Positions 1 through 10,194 of a stretch of 64,000 nt of DNA are shown here, one piece after another (position 1 is the first letter of the stretch; every line of letters begins with the position of its first letter). The stretch is taken from the NCBI GenBank assembly GCA_949499105.1, contig CATEFX010000019.1, forward strand, positions 124,001-188,000. Direction: 5' to 3'. The position numbers and the translations under genes are program-made. Origin of the DNA: Formosa sp. Hel1_33_131 (GTDB lineage: Bacteria > Bacteroidota > Bacteroidia > Flavobacteriales > Flavobacteriaceae). Under the pieces are notes generated by a model. The model searched no databases. It saw only the letters and a list, made by a program, of their open reading frames with translations, and was not told where the DNA came from.

Positions 1-497
1 GCTTGCCAGTTATAGGCATTCATTAAAAACTGACCAAGGGTAGGAGCAACAATCGGTATCAAGATAAAGATCATCACAATAAACGACATCACTTTAGCCA
101 TATAATCACCTTCGTATGAATCGCGAATCATGGCGATGCTTAAGGTTCTTGGCGATGCCAATCCAATCCCTTGTAAAATACGACCTACAATCAGCACTTC
201 GTAGTTATTGGTATTCACGCAAATAACACTCGCAACAGCAAACACTAAAAACCCCACATAAATAATTGATTTCCGACCATAGCTATCTGATAGTGGGCCA
301 AATATCAACTGACCGAATCCTAAGCCCAGAAAAATCATTGTGATGAGTAATTGATGGTCTTGGGTGTCAGTAACTCCTAAATCGGTTCCTATAACCGCTA
401 GAGCGGGAAGAATCCCATCAATAGATAATGCCACTAACGACATTAATAAAGCCATGATGGCAATAAACTCGATTTTGAGTGCAGGTTGGTTTTGCAT
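1..497 (-). CDS. MFS transporter, Bcr/CflA-type (N-terminal part, runs off left edge)
   Basis: Reverse-strand translation from the ATG at 497 reads MQNQPALKIEFIAIMALLMSLVALSIDGILPALAVIGTDLG...GLGFGQLIFGPLSDSYGRKSIIYVG, with the MFS motif A-like GPLSDSYGRK; open to the window start. Confidence 0.85.
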   Translation of the reverse strand, partial: MQNQPALKIEFIAIMALLMSLVALSIDGILPALAVIGTDLGVTDTQDHQLLITMIFLGLGFGQLIFGPLSDSYGRKSIIYVGFLVFAVASVICVNTNNYEVLIVGRILQGIGLASPRTLSIAMIRDSYEGDYMAKVMSFIVMIFILIPIVAPTLGQFLMNAYNWQ

Positions 498-516
498 CCG
501 GCGAAATTACTGCTAT

Positions 517-1065
517 TTAAATGACTTTCAATACCGCATCCATCACAAACTGATAATAAGGCATATCGGCAGGGACTATTGTGAACGTTGGGTGATTTTG
601 AAGCATACACTCTTTGAGTTCTTCAAAAGAAAAAAGGCGTAGGTCATCCACTTCAGTCTCTTGAATGGTGAGATGAGAAACCGTTGTTTCTAGTTTTATT
701 AAAAATACATGTTGAAATTCGCAGTCAATAATACCGGTATCAAAATGATTGGTATTTTTTCGGATATCAAAAGGGGTTAAATCCTTTTCAAGTATATCTA
801 ACCCAATTTCTTCTTTTACCTCCCGAATCGCACCTTCAATAATGGATTCTCCTGCACTCACATGTCCTGCGACCGAAACATCCCAAAACCCTGGAAAGGT
901 TTGTTTTGTAAGGCTTCGTTTTTGGAGTAAAAGAGCAGGAGCAGGAGTATAAAACCAAACATGCACTGTCGGATGAAACCAACCCTTTTGGTGGGCTTCA
1001 TCTTTTAAGCACGTTTTTCCTGTTGGCTTCCCTTCAGAATCCCAGATGTCTAAATATTCGTCCAC
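517..1065 (-). CDS. NUDIX hydrolase
   Basis: NUDIX box GHVSAGESIIEGAIREVKEEIGL. Confidence 0.9.
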   Translation of the reverse strand: MDEYLDIWDSEGKPTGKTCLKDEAHQKGWFHPTVHVWFYTPAPALLLQKRSLTKQTFPGFWDVSVAGHVSAGESIIEGAIREVKEEIGLDILEKDLTPFDIRKNTNHFDTGIIDCEFQHVFLIKLETTVSHLTIQETEVDDLRLFSFEELKECMLQNHPTFTIVPADMPYYQFVMDAVLKVI

Positions 1066-1071
1066 TAAAAA

Positions 1072-2190
1072 TTAATCAAAATAACTAAACGTTTCACCGT
1101 CTTTGATATTTAATAAAGTTTCGTAAATCATTTTAATGACATTCTCAACATCATCTCTGTGGACCATTTCTACAGTTGTATGCATGTATCGCAATGGTAA
1201 TGAAATCAGTGCAGAAGCAACGCCGCCATTACTATAAGCAAAGGCATCTGTATCAGTTCCAGTCGCTCTCGAAAGTGCGGCACGTTGGAACGGGATTTTA
1301 TGCGCTTCGGCTGTTTCTGTGATTAAATCACGTAATTTTTGTTGAACCGCAGGTGCATATGCTATCACAGGCCCTTTGCCCATTTCGCAATGGCCTTGGG
1401 TCTTTTTATCGATCATTGGAGTGGTGGTGTCGTGTGTCACATCAGTTACAATGGCAACATCGGGTTGAATAGTATGTGTAATCATTTCAGCGCCACGTAA
1501 TCCGATTTCTTCTTGCACGGAATTCGTGATATACAAACCAAAAGGAAGGGTCTTTTTATTTTCATGTAACAATCTAGCCACTTGCGCTATCATAAATCCA
1601 CCCATTCGATTGTCTAAGGCACGACACACAAAATGGTCTTTGTTAAGCACATGGAAAGTATCTGGATAGGTAATGACACACCCGACATGAACGCCCAATT
1701 CATCGACCGCTTCTTTCGTTTTACATCCGATATCAATAAAAATATTATCCGGTTTTGGTGCCTGTTCTTTTGCTAAACTCCGAGTGTGGATGGCTGGCCA
1801 CCCAAAGACACCTTTAACAATCCCCTTTTTGGTATGAATATTGACAATTTTGCTGGGCGCAATTTGATGATCGCTTCCACCATTTCGAATGACATAAATT
1901 AAACCGTCATCAGAAATATAATTGACATACCACGAAATTTCATCGGCATGACCTTCAATCACCACTTTAAATGGTGCATTTGGATTAATGATGCCCACTG
2001 CAGTGCCATACGTATCGGTGATAAAGGAATCTACATACGGTTTTAAATAGTCCATCCAAAGTTTTTGACCATCCCATTCATACCCTGTTGGGGCTGCATT
2101 ATTTAGGTAGTCTTCTAAAAAGGTAAGTGCTTTTTTATCAAGAATCGTTTTTTGTGCCATTTTGAGTTTAATTTTCGTTAAAAATAACAA
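1072..2190 (-). CDS. M42 family metallopeptidase (glutamyl aminopeptidase/endoglucanase-like)
   Basis: Motifs GHADEISWYV, ALDNRMGG, VQEEIGLRGAE; the true start may be the internal Met (MAQKTILDKK). Confidence 0.9.
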   Translation of the reverse strand: MLFLTKIKLKMAQKTILDKKALTFLEDYLNNAAPTGYEWDGQKLWMDYLKPYVDSFITDTYGTAVGIINPNAPFKVVIEGHADEISWYVNYISDDGLIYVIRNGGSDHQIAPSKIVNIHTKKGIVKGVFGWPAIHTRSLAKEQAPKPDNIFIDIGCKTKEAVDELGVHVGCVITYPDTFHVLNKDHFVCRALDNRMGGFMIAQVARLLHENKKTLPFGLYITNSVQEEIGLRGAEMITHTIQPDVAIVTDVTHDTTTPMIDKKTQGHCEMGKGPVIAYAPAVQQKLRDLITETAEAHKIPFQRAALSRATGTDTDAFAYSNGGVASALISLPLRYMHTTVEMVHRDDVENVIKMIYETLLNIKDGETFSYFD

Positions 2191-2260
2191 TTATGAATGA
2201 TAATCACACATAGATTAAAGCATATTTTGTAAATTTGAATCCGCTGTAGTAAAGATAATT

Positions 2261-2923
2261 ATGAGATCGATTTATTATATTCTTTTTTGGTTTCCAGTAC
2301 TCATTTATGGGCAGACCCTCCCTATAGAAAACGATTCTATTTCTGATAAGTTTTTAGTCATTGTTGGGGATACTATCACGAATAATTCGATTGTTTTAAA
2401 TGAGGTTTATATTCTTCCAAAATTAAAAATTCGTAATTCTAAATCGAGACGACGCTATTTAATTTTACAGCGCAAAACCATCAAAGTATATCCGTACGCA
2501 AAGTTAGCATCCGAGCGATTAAAAAGCTTGAATGAGCGGATCACCAATCTTAAGAGTCGACGAAAGCGAAAGAAATATATGCGTATGATTCAGAAGTTTA
2601 TAGAAGATGAGTTTGCCGAAAAACTTAAGAAATTCACAAAAACTGAGGGCCAAATTTTAATTAAATTAATTCACCGACAAACTGGTGAAACCGCTTTTGA
2701 TTTGATAAAATCACTAAGGAGTACTTGGCGCGCGTTTTGGTATAATAATACCGCTCTATTATTTGATATGTCTTTAAAGATTCCGTTTGATCCTTGGACG
2801 TCAGAAGAAGATTATTTGATAGAGGATATTTTGCAACGACAATTCCAAAATGGGCGACTCGAATATCAAAAATCCTTTAATAAGTTTAATCTCTATGAGC
2901 TTTCTGAAGAGTGGAAACCCTAA
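2261..2923 (+). CDS. DUF4294-like exported protein
   Basis: N-terminal signal-like sequence; LQRKTIKVYPYAKLASERLKSLNER...LIKLIHRQTGETAFDLIKSLRSTWRAFWYN resembles the Bacteroidetes DUF4294 family. Confidence 0.7.
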   Translation: MRSIYYILFWFPVLIYGQTLPIENDSISDKFLVIVGDTITNNSIVLNEVYILPKLKIRNSKSRRRYLILQRKTIKVYPYAKLASERLKSLNERITNLKSRRKRKKYMRMIQKFIEDEFAEKLKKFTKTEGQILIKLIHRQTGETAFDLIKSLRSTWRAFWYNNTALLFDMSLKIPFDPWTSEEDYLIEDILQRQFQNGRLEYQKSFNKFNLYELSEEWKP

Positions 2924-2960
2924 AATAGCTACAAATAAAGCGAATTTAAAATAAATCAAA

Positions 2961-3014
2961 TACCGTTTATTGCCCGATGCTATCCGTTTGTTACATGGAA
3001 CGTCCGTTTGTTAC
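2961..3014. promoter_or_regulatory. Three LytTR-like direct repeats (accgtttat / tccgtttgt / tccgtttgt)
   Basis: CCGTTTATT at 2963, CCGTTTGTTAC at 2984 and 3004 (20-21 bp period); each matches the LytTR consensus [TA][AC][CA]GTTN[AG][TG]. Confidence 0.4.
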
Positions 3015-3149
3015 TTAGCGCTTTGTATTCTGAACTAAATGCAGTTATTTTGAAATGAAATAAATCACAAGATTTGTTTAAAGAATTTAAGAATTAATTA
3101 GACTTTTTTGCCCCATTTATTTTAAACCTACTTTAAATACGGTTAAGAC

Positions 3150-3578
3150 TCAAATCTTAATCGTATTTTCGTATAAAGTATAAAATTCTTCAAACTTTAG
3201 CATGGAATCATTTAGAAATTCCATCGCATCTCTCCAGGAAGATTTATCGTGTATTGAAACCTTAGACTCTATTGAGACGTAAACTACTGATATTATTTTG
3301 TCTTCTGGAAGTTTAAAAAACGCATCAAAAATAACCTGAGGTAAAAAATCTGTTTCTAAGATCGATTTGTGGGATACTATTTTGTCCCAATACGCTTGTT
3401 GTTTGATTGGACTCATATCAATACACAAAGCGACATAAGCGGTTTTGGTATCAAAATGAAATTTAAAGTTGAGCCCTTTGACTTTGGTGTTATAGAGAAT
3501 CCAATTTTTTGGGAATGACTTTCCAAAACTGATCCAAAATTCTTGTCTTAATCGTTTCGCTTCATTTTTACTAAACAT
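3150..3578 (-). CDS. DUF4268 domain-containing protein
   Basis: SKNEAKRLRQEFWISFGKSFPKNWILYNTKVKGLNFKFHFD resembles the DUF4268 family. Confidence 0.75.
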   Translation of the reverse strand: MFSKNEAKRLRQEFWISFGKSFPKNWILYNTKVKGLNFKFHFDTKTAYVALCIDMSPIKQQAYWDKIVSHKSILETDFLPQVIFDAFFKLPEDKIISVVYVSIESKVSIHDKSSWRDAMEFLNDSMLKFEEFYTLYENTIKI

Positions 3579-3581
3579 GAT

Positions 3582-4256
3582 TTATATGAAATATGCTAAA
3601 ACAACTGCACCAATAATCATTAAAATTTTATTTAAATTAAAATGGTGGCCTTCGCTGCTTTCAAACAAAATAATGGTCGAGATGTGAAAAAACATCCCTA
3701 TAACCACTGCATTTACACTATAAATAACGGTTGGAGATATGCTCAAAAATTCTGCAGCCAACGACCCTAAGGGGGTCATAAGCGTAAAAACGATTAAAAA
3801 GAGAACCACTTGAGGTTTTGGTAATTTTGATTTTAGTAAAAAGGTGGTGATTAAAATAGCGATAGGGATTTTATGAATGACTACCCCAATAATAATGTTA
3901 TGGTGATCTTTTAAAGGAAAGCCTTCAAAAAAGGCATGAATTGCAAGGCTAATAAATAAAAACCAAGGAAATCTATCTTTGGAATCATGCTGATGCAGAT
4001 GGCCGTGTTCGGCGCCTTTAGAATAAAACTCTAATAATATTTGCAACAAAATACCGCCCATAATAAAGACGCCAATGCGTTTGGTTTCGAGATGAATATA
4101 CACTTGCGGGAGTAATTCAAAAATGGTTGTAGAAAGTAAAAAAGCACCACTAAAGGCCAAAAATAATTTTAAATTTAAGGGCTTAGATTTACTATACAAA
4201 AGTACAATAGCGACCCCAAAAACAACTGCCATAATGGGTCCTAAAAAACTAATCAT
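3582..4256 (-). CDS. ZIP family metal transporter
   Basis: Multi-TM protein with His-rich loop (GAEHGHLHQHDSK), HAFFEGFPL and HKIPIAI motifs. Confidence 0.85.
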   Translation of the reverse strand: MISFLGPIMAVVFGVAIVLLYSKSKPLNLKLFLAFSGAFLLSTTIFELLPQVYIHLETKRIGVFIMGGILLQILLEFYSKGAEHGHLHQHDSKDRFPWFLFISLAIHAFFEGFPLKDHHNIIIGVVIHKIPIAILITTFLLKSKLPKPQVVLFLIVFTLMTPLGSLAAEFLSISPTVIYSVNAVVIGMFFHISTIILFESSEGHHFNLNKILMIIGAVVLAYFI

Positions 4257-4989
4257 TGGTCATAAATATTAAAATTAATCGTTCTGAAGTATCAACATTA
4301 AAGGGCTCTAATTTATAATTTCCAAAACAATCTAACAAATGCAATCCTGCTTTGGAAAGCATCGTTTCAAAATCTTGAAACGTATAAGCACGTACTTTTT
4401 CTTGGAAGTGATAGGTTTGATTCCCATCGGTCACTTCGATATCTTTAGATACAAAACCCTCTTTAAAGTTGCGATTTAGTTCAAACTGAATTTGTTCGTC
4501 TTCATAAAAATTTTGAGGAATTAAATTTTCAATTACTAGAGGACTGTTCATGAAATCAAGGACTCCAATACCATTTGGTTTTAAGCTAGATTTGATGGTT
4601 TGAATGACTCTATAGTTATCTGTGTCATTATCAAAATACCCAAAACTTGTAAATAAATTTAAAACAATCTCAAATTGAGTCGCATACAAATCTCTCATAT
4701 CATGGACCTCAAAGTGTAAAGAATTTGAGGCATGAGTTTGAGCTTGTTGGATACTGTTTTGGGATAAATCCAACCCTGTAACTTGATATCCTAAACTGTT
4801 TAGAAATATAGAATGACGGCCTTTACCACACGCCAGATCCAATATTGAATCTTCGTTGTCTAGATTTAAATAGCGAACGAGCTTCTTTAAAAATAGTTCC
4901 GCTTCGTGATAGTCTCTATTTTTATAAAGTATATGATAATAAGGGGTATCAAACCACGATTGATACCACTTTGGTTGTTCTTTTGTCAT
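4249..4989 (-). CDS. Class I SAM-dependent methyltransferase
   Basis: Motif I ILDLACGKGRHSIFL; VTGLDLSQNSI. Confidence 0.9.
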   Translation of the reverse strand: MTKEQPKWYQSWFDTPYYHILYKNRDYHEAELFLKKLVRYLNLDNEDSILDLACGKGRHSIFLNSLGYQVTGLDLSQNSIQQAQTHASNSLHFEVHDMRDLYATQFEIVLNLFTSFGYFDNDTDNYRVIQTIKSSLKPNGIGVLDFMNSPLVIENLIPQNFYEDEQIQFELNRNFKEGFVSKDIEVTDGNQTYHFQEKVRAYTFQDFETMLSKAGLHLLDCFGNYKLEPFNVDTSERLILIFMTND

Positions 4990-5044
4990 TCAATTTCTTT
5001 AACACGAACAAAAATACTGTATTTTTGGCATCTACTAAATAATT

Positions 5045-6217
5045 TTGATGGAGAATAATTTTAAGATGGTTGCTAAAACCTTATTTGGTTTTGAAGAACT
5101 TTTAGCGAAAGAATTGAATCAACTCGGAGCACAAGCTGTTAAAATAGGTGTAAGACATGTGAGTTTTGTTGGTGATAAAGGATTTATGTACAAAGCCAAT
5201 CTAGGCATTCGTACTGCAATAAAAATTCTTAAACCAATTGCAAATTTTAAGGTAATAAATGAAACAGATTTATATAATAAAGTCAAAGCGATTCCTTGGG
5301 AGGATTATTTAAAATCTGATGGAACTCTCGCTGTAGGTGCCACCCTTAATGGAGAAACTTTTACACATTCTCAATATGTATCCCTCAAAACTAAGGATGC
5401 TATTGTAGATCGTTTTCGAGAAAAATCAGGCGAACGTCCAAACGTAGATTTACGGTTTCCAGATTTAAAAATTGACATCCATATCGATAGACATTTCTGT
5501 ACTGTTTCATTGGATAGTTCAGGAGAATCTTTACATAAAAGAGGCTACAAAGTTGCTACTAATATTGCTCCAATAAATGAAGTTTTAGCTGCTGGATTAG
5601 TTATGCTTTCTGGATGGGATGGACAGAGTGATTTTATGGATCCGATGTGTGGTTCAGGAACAGTTCTTATAGAAGCTGCAATGATTGCGTGTAATATTCC
5701 CCCGAATTTAATGCGTAACGAATTTGGTTTCGAACGTTGGGAAGATTGGGATGTCGATTTATTTGAAAAAATTGAGGAATCCTTACTCTCAAAAACGCGT
5801 GACTTTCATCACAAAATCATGGGGTTTGATAAATCTCCGAGTGCTGTTGAAAAAGCCATTCAGAATGTACAAAATGCCAAGTTAGAGGATTTCATATACA
5901 TTAAACACGAAGATTTTTTTAAAACTCAAAAAGGAGGCGAAGAACATCTACATATGGTATTTAATCCGCCCTATGGTGAGCGATTAGATATTGAAATGGA
6001 AAGTTTTTATGGAGCTATTGGATCAACGCTTAAGCATAAATACCCAGGCACAAATGCGTGGATGATTTCGTCAAACTTGGAAGCATTAAAATTTATTGCA
6101 CTAAGACCTTCAAGAAAAATTAAGCTTTTTAATGCGAAGCTTGAAGCTAAGTTTTTAAAATTTGAGATGTATGCTGGCACTAAAAAAATTCATAAACTAG
6201 AATCTAAAGAGGATTAA
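5045..6217 (+). CDS. THUMP-domain class I SAM-dependent RNA methyltransferase (RlmL N-terminal-like)
   Basis: DPMCGSGTVLIEAAMIACNIPPN and FNPPYGERL motifs with N-terminal THUMP-like region. Confidence 0.9.
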   Translation: MMENNFKMVAKTLFGFEELLAKELNQLGAQAVKIGVRHVSFVGDKGFMYKANLGIRTAIKILKPIANFKVINETDLYNKVKAIPWEDYLKSDGTLAVGATLNGETFTHSQYVSLKTKDAIVDRFREKSGERPNVDLRFPDLKIDIHIDRHFCTVSLDSSGESLHKRGYKVATNIAPINEVLAAGLVMLSGWDGQSDFMDPMCGSGTVLIEAAMIACNIPPNLMRNEFGFERWEDWDVDLFEKIEESLLSKTRDFHHKIMGFDKSPSAVEKAIQNVQNAKLEDFIYIKHEDFFKTQKGGEEHLHMVFNPPYGERLDIEMESFYGAIGSTLKHKYPGTNAWMISSNLEALKFIALRPSRKIKLFNAKLEAKFLKFEMYAGTKKIHKLESKED

Positions 6218-6645
6218 GTTAAGACCCCGATTTTATTCATTTTAGAAGAAAACCACACTAAAAAGATTCCAATAAAAATGGTCGCTAGGGGGAGTATTAA
6301 ATCCAAACCTGTAATTTGTATATCATTTTGAATAAAGAAATTATAGTTCTGATGTACAATCAACGAAATTAGAGAGAAAAGGAATAGTGGATACACAATT
6401 TTTTTTCGAAGCAATAAACCAACAGATCCAAATAAGCCGGCAAAAACAGCCGATGCAAATGCAGCGGTTACCCAAGTTGGAAGATTATGAAAATATTTTT
6501 GTTCACTTTCAGATAACAATTTCATAACATTTTCGCTCATAAATGATTGGCCTATATAGGCAAATACTCCTATAAGATTCCATAAAATGGCAAGGATACT
6601 AATAATCCAAAAATTATTTGTAGGGCGGGGTGGTTGATTTATCAT
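6214..6645 (-). CDS. Hypothetical membrane protein
   Basis: ORF with about 4 predicted TM segments. Confidence 0.65.
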   Translation of the reverse strand: MINQPPRPTNNFWIISILAILWNLIGVFAYIGQSFMSENVMKLLSESEQKYFHNLPTWVTAAFASAVFAGLFGSVGLLLRKKIVYPLFLFSLISLIVHQNYNFFIQNDIQITGLDLILPLATIFIGIFLVWFSSKMNKIGVLT

Positions 6646-6777
6646 AAGTTTAGAGAATTATAATAGTTAATTAAAAGTATCAATTTTCATTACAAACAAA
6701 AATAAATTCACATAAATTTAACTTTCAGTATGATATAGATAATGTTGACTAAAATAAAAATAAACAAAAATTATTCT

Positions 6778-6806
6778 TTGTAAACTCAATAAAGAACGTA
6801 CTTTTG
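6778..6806 (+). promoter_or_regulatory. Bacteroidetes-type promoter (-33 TTG, -7 TACTTTTG)
   Basis: TTG at 6778-6780, 18-bp spacer, TACTTTTG at 6799-6806, upstream of the helicase at 6829. Confidence 0.5.
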
Positions 6807-6828
6807 CAAAAATCAACCAATATTAACT

Positions 6829-8370
6829 ATGCTTTCCATTTCAGAACAAGAAGAACGTAAAACTGGCAAAGAGCTCTACAGCTATCAGAAAGGAGCGATC
6901 CAAAAAATCTTTCAATGCTTTGAAACTGCTGCTGAGGATTACCATTTATTGTACCAGCTACCAACAGGTGGAGGAAAGACCGTTATTTTCTCCGAAATTG
7001 TAAGTCAATACTTAAAAACTCACAAGAAAAAAGTCTTAGTAATGACGCATCGGATTGAGCTTTGTAAACAGACATCTTCTGTTTTAACAGAGTTTGGGGT
7101 GCAAAATAAAGTGATTGATAGTAAAGCCAATTTAGAAGATCAGTCAAATTTTCAGTGTTTTGTGGCGATGGTTGAAACTCTAAACAATCGATTAAAAGAC
7201 GATAAGTTGGATATTTCAGATATTGGACTTATTATTATTGATGAAGCGCACTACAACTCCTTTACAAAGCTTTTTAAGTTTTTTGAGAAATCGTTTATTT
7301 TAGGAGTGACTGCAACCCCTTTAAGCTCAAATATTGAACTTCCAATGACCGACAATTACAATGAGTTAATTGTAGGTGAAAGTATCGAATCGCTGATTGA
7401 AAATGAATTTTTAGCGCAAGCAAACATGTATTCTTATAATGTTGGTTTAACTTCATTAATAGTGGGTGCTAATGGCGATTATACCGTAAAATCTTCGGAG
7501 GATTTATACACCAATAATGAAATGCTTTCCAAGTTAATGGAAGCTTACAATGAGCGTTGTGAAGGCAAAAAAACGCTTATATTTAACAATGGTATTAATA
7601 CTTCCTTATTTGTGTATGATTTGTTTAGGAATGCTGGATATCCTGTAGCACATTTAGACAATACAGCGTCCAAAAAAGAACGGACTCAAATTCTGAAATG
7701 GTTTAAGGAAACACCAAATGCCATCCTAACCTCTGTGAGTATTTTAACGACTGGTTTTGATGAACCAACCGTGGAATCCATCATTCTAAATCGAGCTACC
7801 AAATCGTTGACCTTATACTACCAAATGATTGGTAGAGGGTCCCGTATCTTAAAAAATAAGAACTCTTTTGATGTTATTGATTTAGGAAATAATTTTCATC
7901 GCTTTGGACCTTGGGGAAGTACAAATTTAGATTGGCAACGTATTTTTAGATATCCAAATTATTATTTAGATGGCGTTTTAAGTGACGAAGAGCTCGAGAG
8001 TAATTTTATTTACGAGATGCCCGAAGATATTAGAAGGTCCTTTTCTAATTCAAAGGAAGTCTATTTTGATGTCAACAAAACTTATATACAATCCATTCGA
8101 AATGGCGAATCATCAAAAGTAGTTTTGAAACGCTCCATAGAACAACACGCGCTTATTTGTATTGAAAATAGTGAAGATATTTACGATGCATTAGATCTTG
8201 TAAAACTGTTAGCAGATGATATTGATTTTAGAATTCATCGGTATTCTAAATGTATAAGCAAGAGTACTCATAACTTTTTATCATGGCTTAAAGACGATTA
8301 TAAGAAAAAATTAAGAGCCTATTTAAGAGAAAATTTCGATGAAATTTTAGCCGAAATCCCTAGAGTTTAA
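6829..8370 (+). CDS. SF2 DEAD/DEAH (DEAH) helicase
   Basis: LPTGGGKTVIFSEI (motif I), IIDEAH (motif II), GVTATPL (III), QMIGRGSR (VI). Confidence 0.9.
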   Translation: MLSISEQEERKTGKELYSYQKGAIQKIFQCFETAAEDYHLLYQLPTGGGKTVIFSEIVSQYLKTHKKKVLVMTHRIELCKQTSSVLTEFGVQNKVIDSKANLEDQSNFQCFVAMVETLNNRLKDDKLDISDIGLIIIDEAHYNSFTKLFKFFEKSFILGVTATPLSSNIELPMTDNYNELIVGESIESLIENEFLAQANMYSYNVGLTSLIVGANGDYTVKSSEDLYTNNEMLSKLMEAYNERCEGKKTLIFNNGINTSLFVYDLFRNAGYPVAHLDNTASKKERTQILKWFKETPNAILTSVSILTTGFDEPTVESIILNRATKSLTLYYQMIGRGSRILKNKNSFDVIDLGNNFHRFGPWGSTNLDWQRIFRYPNYYLDGVLSDEELESNFIYEMPEDIRRSFSNSKEVYFDVNKTYIQSIRNGESSKVVLKRSIEQHALICIENSEDIYDALDLVKLLADDIDFRIHRYSKCISKSTHNFLSWLKDDYKKKLRAYLRENFDEILAEIPRV

Positions 8371-8915
8371 TGTTCTCAACCATGTTTTATACTTTCCTTT
8401 TTTTTCTAGTTATGAATACATTTCAATCGCCATCAATTATCTTTAAATTTGAATCTGGAGTCTCTACAAGTGGATGGCAAATCGTAGATGATCGTGTGAT
8501 GGGAGGGATGTCTCAGGGAAAATTTGAGCTCGATTCAGAAGGATTTGGTATGTTTAAAGGCTATGTAACAACTGAAAACAATGGCGGCTTCTCATCCTTG
8601 AGATATGATTTCAATGGCATTAAAACAAATGGCTATGAATCCATCGTTCTAACTCTAAAAGGAGACGGAAAATCGTATCAATTCAGATTAAAAGAATCTA
8701 CCAATCAACGACATTCCTACGTAAAAACGTTTGAAACTACTGGGATAAAGCAAGAGATTGTGATTCCTTTGAATAGCTTTATACCAAAATTTAGAGGTAG
8801 GTCTTTAGAGCTTCCTAATTTTAATGCCAATACAATTAATCAAATTGCATTCTTAATTGGCAATAAAACCAATGAACGTTTTTCGTTACAAATTGAAAGT
8901 ATCTTATTGAGATAA
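8370..8915 (+). CDS. CIA30 family (complex I intermediate-associated protein 30-like) protein
   Basis: WQIVDDRVMGGMSQGKF...GFSSLRYDF...LTLKGDGKSYQFRLK; start codon overlaps upstream stop (taATG). Confidence 0.85.
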   Translation: MFSTMFYTFLFFLVMNTFQSPSIIFKFESGVSTSGWQIVDDRVMGGMSQGKFELDSEGFGMFKGYVTTENNGGFSSLRYDFNGIKTNGYESIVLTLKGDGKSYQFRLKESTNQRHSYVKTFETTGIKQEIVIPLNSFIPKFRGRSLELPNFNANTINQIAFLIGNKTNERFSLQIESILLR

Positions 8916-9095
8916 TAGAGTTGCAAAAGAATTATAGATACTAATATCATTAACCTTTTGTCAAACGCTTTTTTTTTATTTTTCAAACCTGTTAGTGAAT
9001 CACTATTTATAAATAATGTTTTAAATTATTTTATAAAACTGTATATTTTTATATCTTTACTTGTGATTTAAAACTAACCAAAAAAATTAACCAAA

Positions 9096-10028
9096 ATGAA
9101 AACAAAGTTAACAACGTTACTTTTAGTAGTAAGTACTGTATTTGTATTTGCTCAAAAGAAAAAAAATGGAAATATTTACATTAATCATCCTGCAATTGAG
9201 GTCGTAAATCAAATGTATGATGCTGTAAACAGTAATGATTTAGAGTCCTTAAAAAATCTTATTGCAGATAATTATAAAGGTATTTCTGGAGATGGGATGA
9301 ATAAAGACCAAGAACCAGAAACAAAGGAAGAATTTATCCAAAACATTGATGCTTGGAATACGAAAAACAGATATTTCTCTTTAAAAAGTAGTTCAAATGC
9401 ATACCCAGACGCCATTGAGTACAGTGATGATGATTTTAAGGGTGTAACATGGGTTTTAGCATGGGAAACGATGTCAGGAGTCGGCGGAATGACAGGTGTG
9501 AAATTCACGCAACCAAGACACACTCAATATGGGGTGAACTCAGATAATAAAATCTCATTTGTTCGTACGTACATGAACCAAATTCCGTTTATGGAAAGTT
9601 GGAAAAGTAGAAGTCATCTAAGCGATGGGAAAATTTACATGAATCATCCAAATATTAATACGGTAAGAAAATCGATGCATGCGCTACAATACGGAAACAT
9701 GGATCACTTTTTTGAAGCATTTGATGAAACTGCAACATTTGATGGTCTTTTTAGCGATTGGGGTTCCGAGGACTTATCTATGGAGGAGTTTAAAAGTATT
9801 CAGACAGATTTTTTAAATAATTATACCATTGAGAGTTTAGACAATAAGTGGATAAAATACTATGAATTTGATTCTCAAAAAGGACTTGTACAGTCTTGGT
9901 GGCGATTAACGGTTGTGCGTAAATCAGATACTAAAACGATTACAATTCCAGTAATGTTGAACCATCGATTTAATGATGAAGGTAAAATTGTAAAATCATT
10001 TGAAGCTTGGAATGGGGATAAATTGTAA
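9096..10028 (+). CDS. Exported protein with two NTF2/SnoaL-like repeats
   Basis: Signal peptide MKTKLTTLLLVVSTVFVFAQ; two homologous halves (IYINHPAIEVVNQMYDAVNSND / IYMNHPNINTVRKSMHALQYGN). Confidence 0.75.
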   Translation: MKTKLTTLLLVVSTVFVFAQKKKNGNIYINHPAIEVVNQMYDAVNSNDLESLKNLIADNYKGISGDGMNKDQEPETKEEFIQNIDAWNTKNRYFSLKSSSNAYPDAIEYSDDDFKGVTWVLAWETMSGVGGMTGVKFTQPRHTQYGVNSDNKISFVRTYMNQIPFMESWKSRSHLSDGKIYMNHPNINTVRKSMHALQYGNMDHFFEAFDETATFDGLFSDWGSEDLSMEEFKSIQTDFLNNYTIESLDNKWIKYYEFDSQKGLVQSWWRLTVVRKSDTKTITIPVMLNHRFNDEGKIVKSFEAWNGDKL

Positions 10029-10134
10029 TAGTTTTATTGCTATATAATCAATTTTTAAAAAGATATCAAGGGAATTAATCCACCCAACACAGTGTACATT
10101 TTTTTAATTTATTTAAAAATAAGATGTTATATAG

Positions 10135-10164
10135 TTGTTTATCTAATAAAAGATTCTATATTTG
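10135..10164 (+). promoter_or_regulatory. Bacteroidetes-type promoter for the cold-shock gene
   Basis: TTG 10135-10137, 19-bp spacer, TATATTTG 10157-10164. Confidence 0.6.
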
Positions 10165-10194
10165 CAAAAATATTATAAATTTAATTACACTATT

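Noticed and set aside
10162-10194. TTG-initiated N-terminal extension of the cold-shock protein
   Set aside because: It overlaps the -7 box TATATTTG; the conserved family N-terminus starts at ATG 10195.
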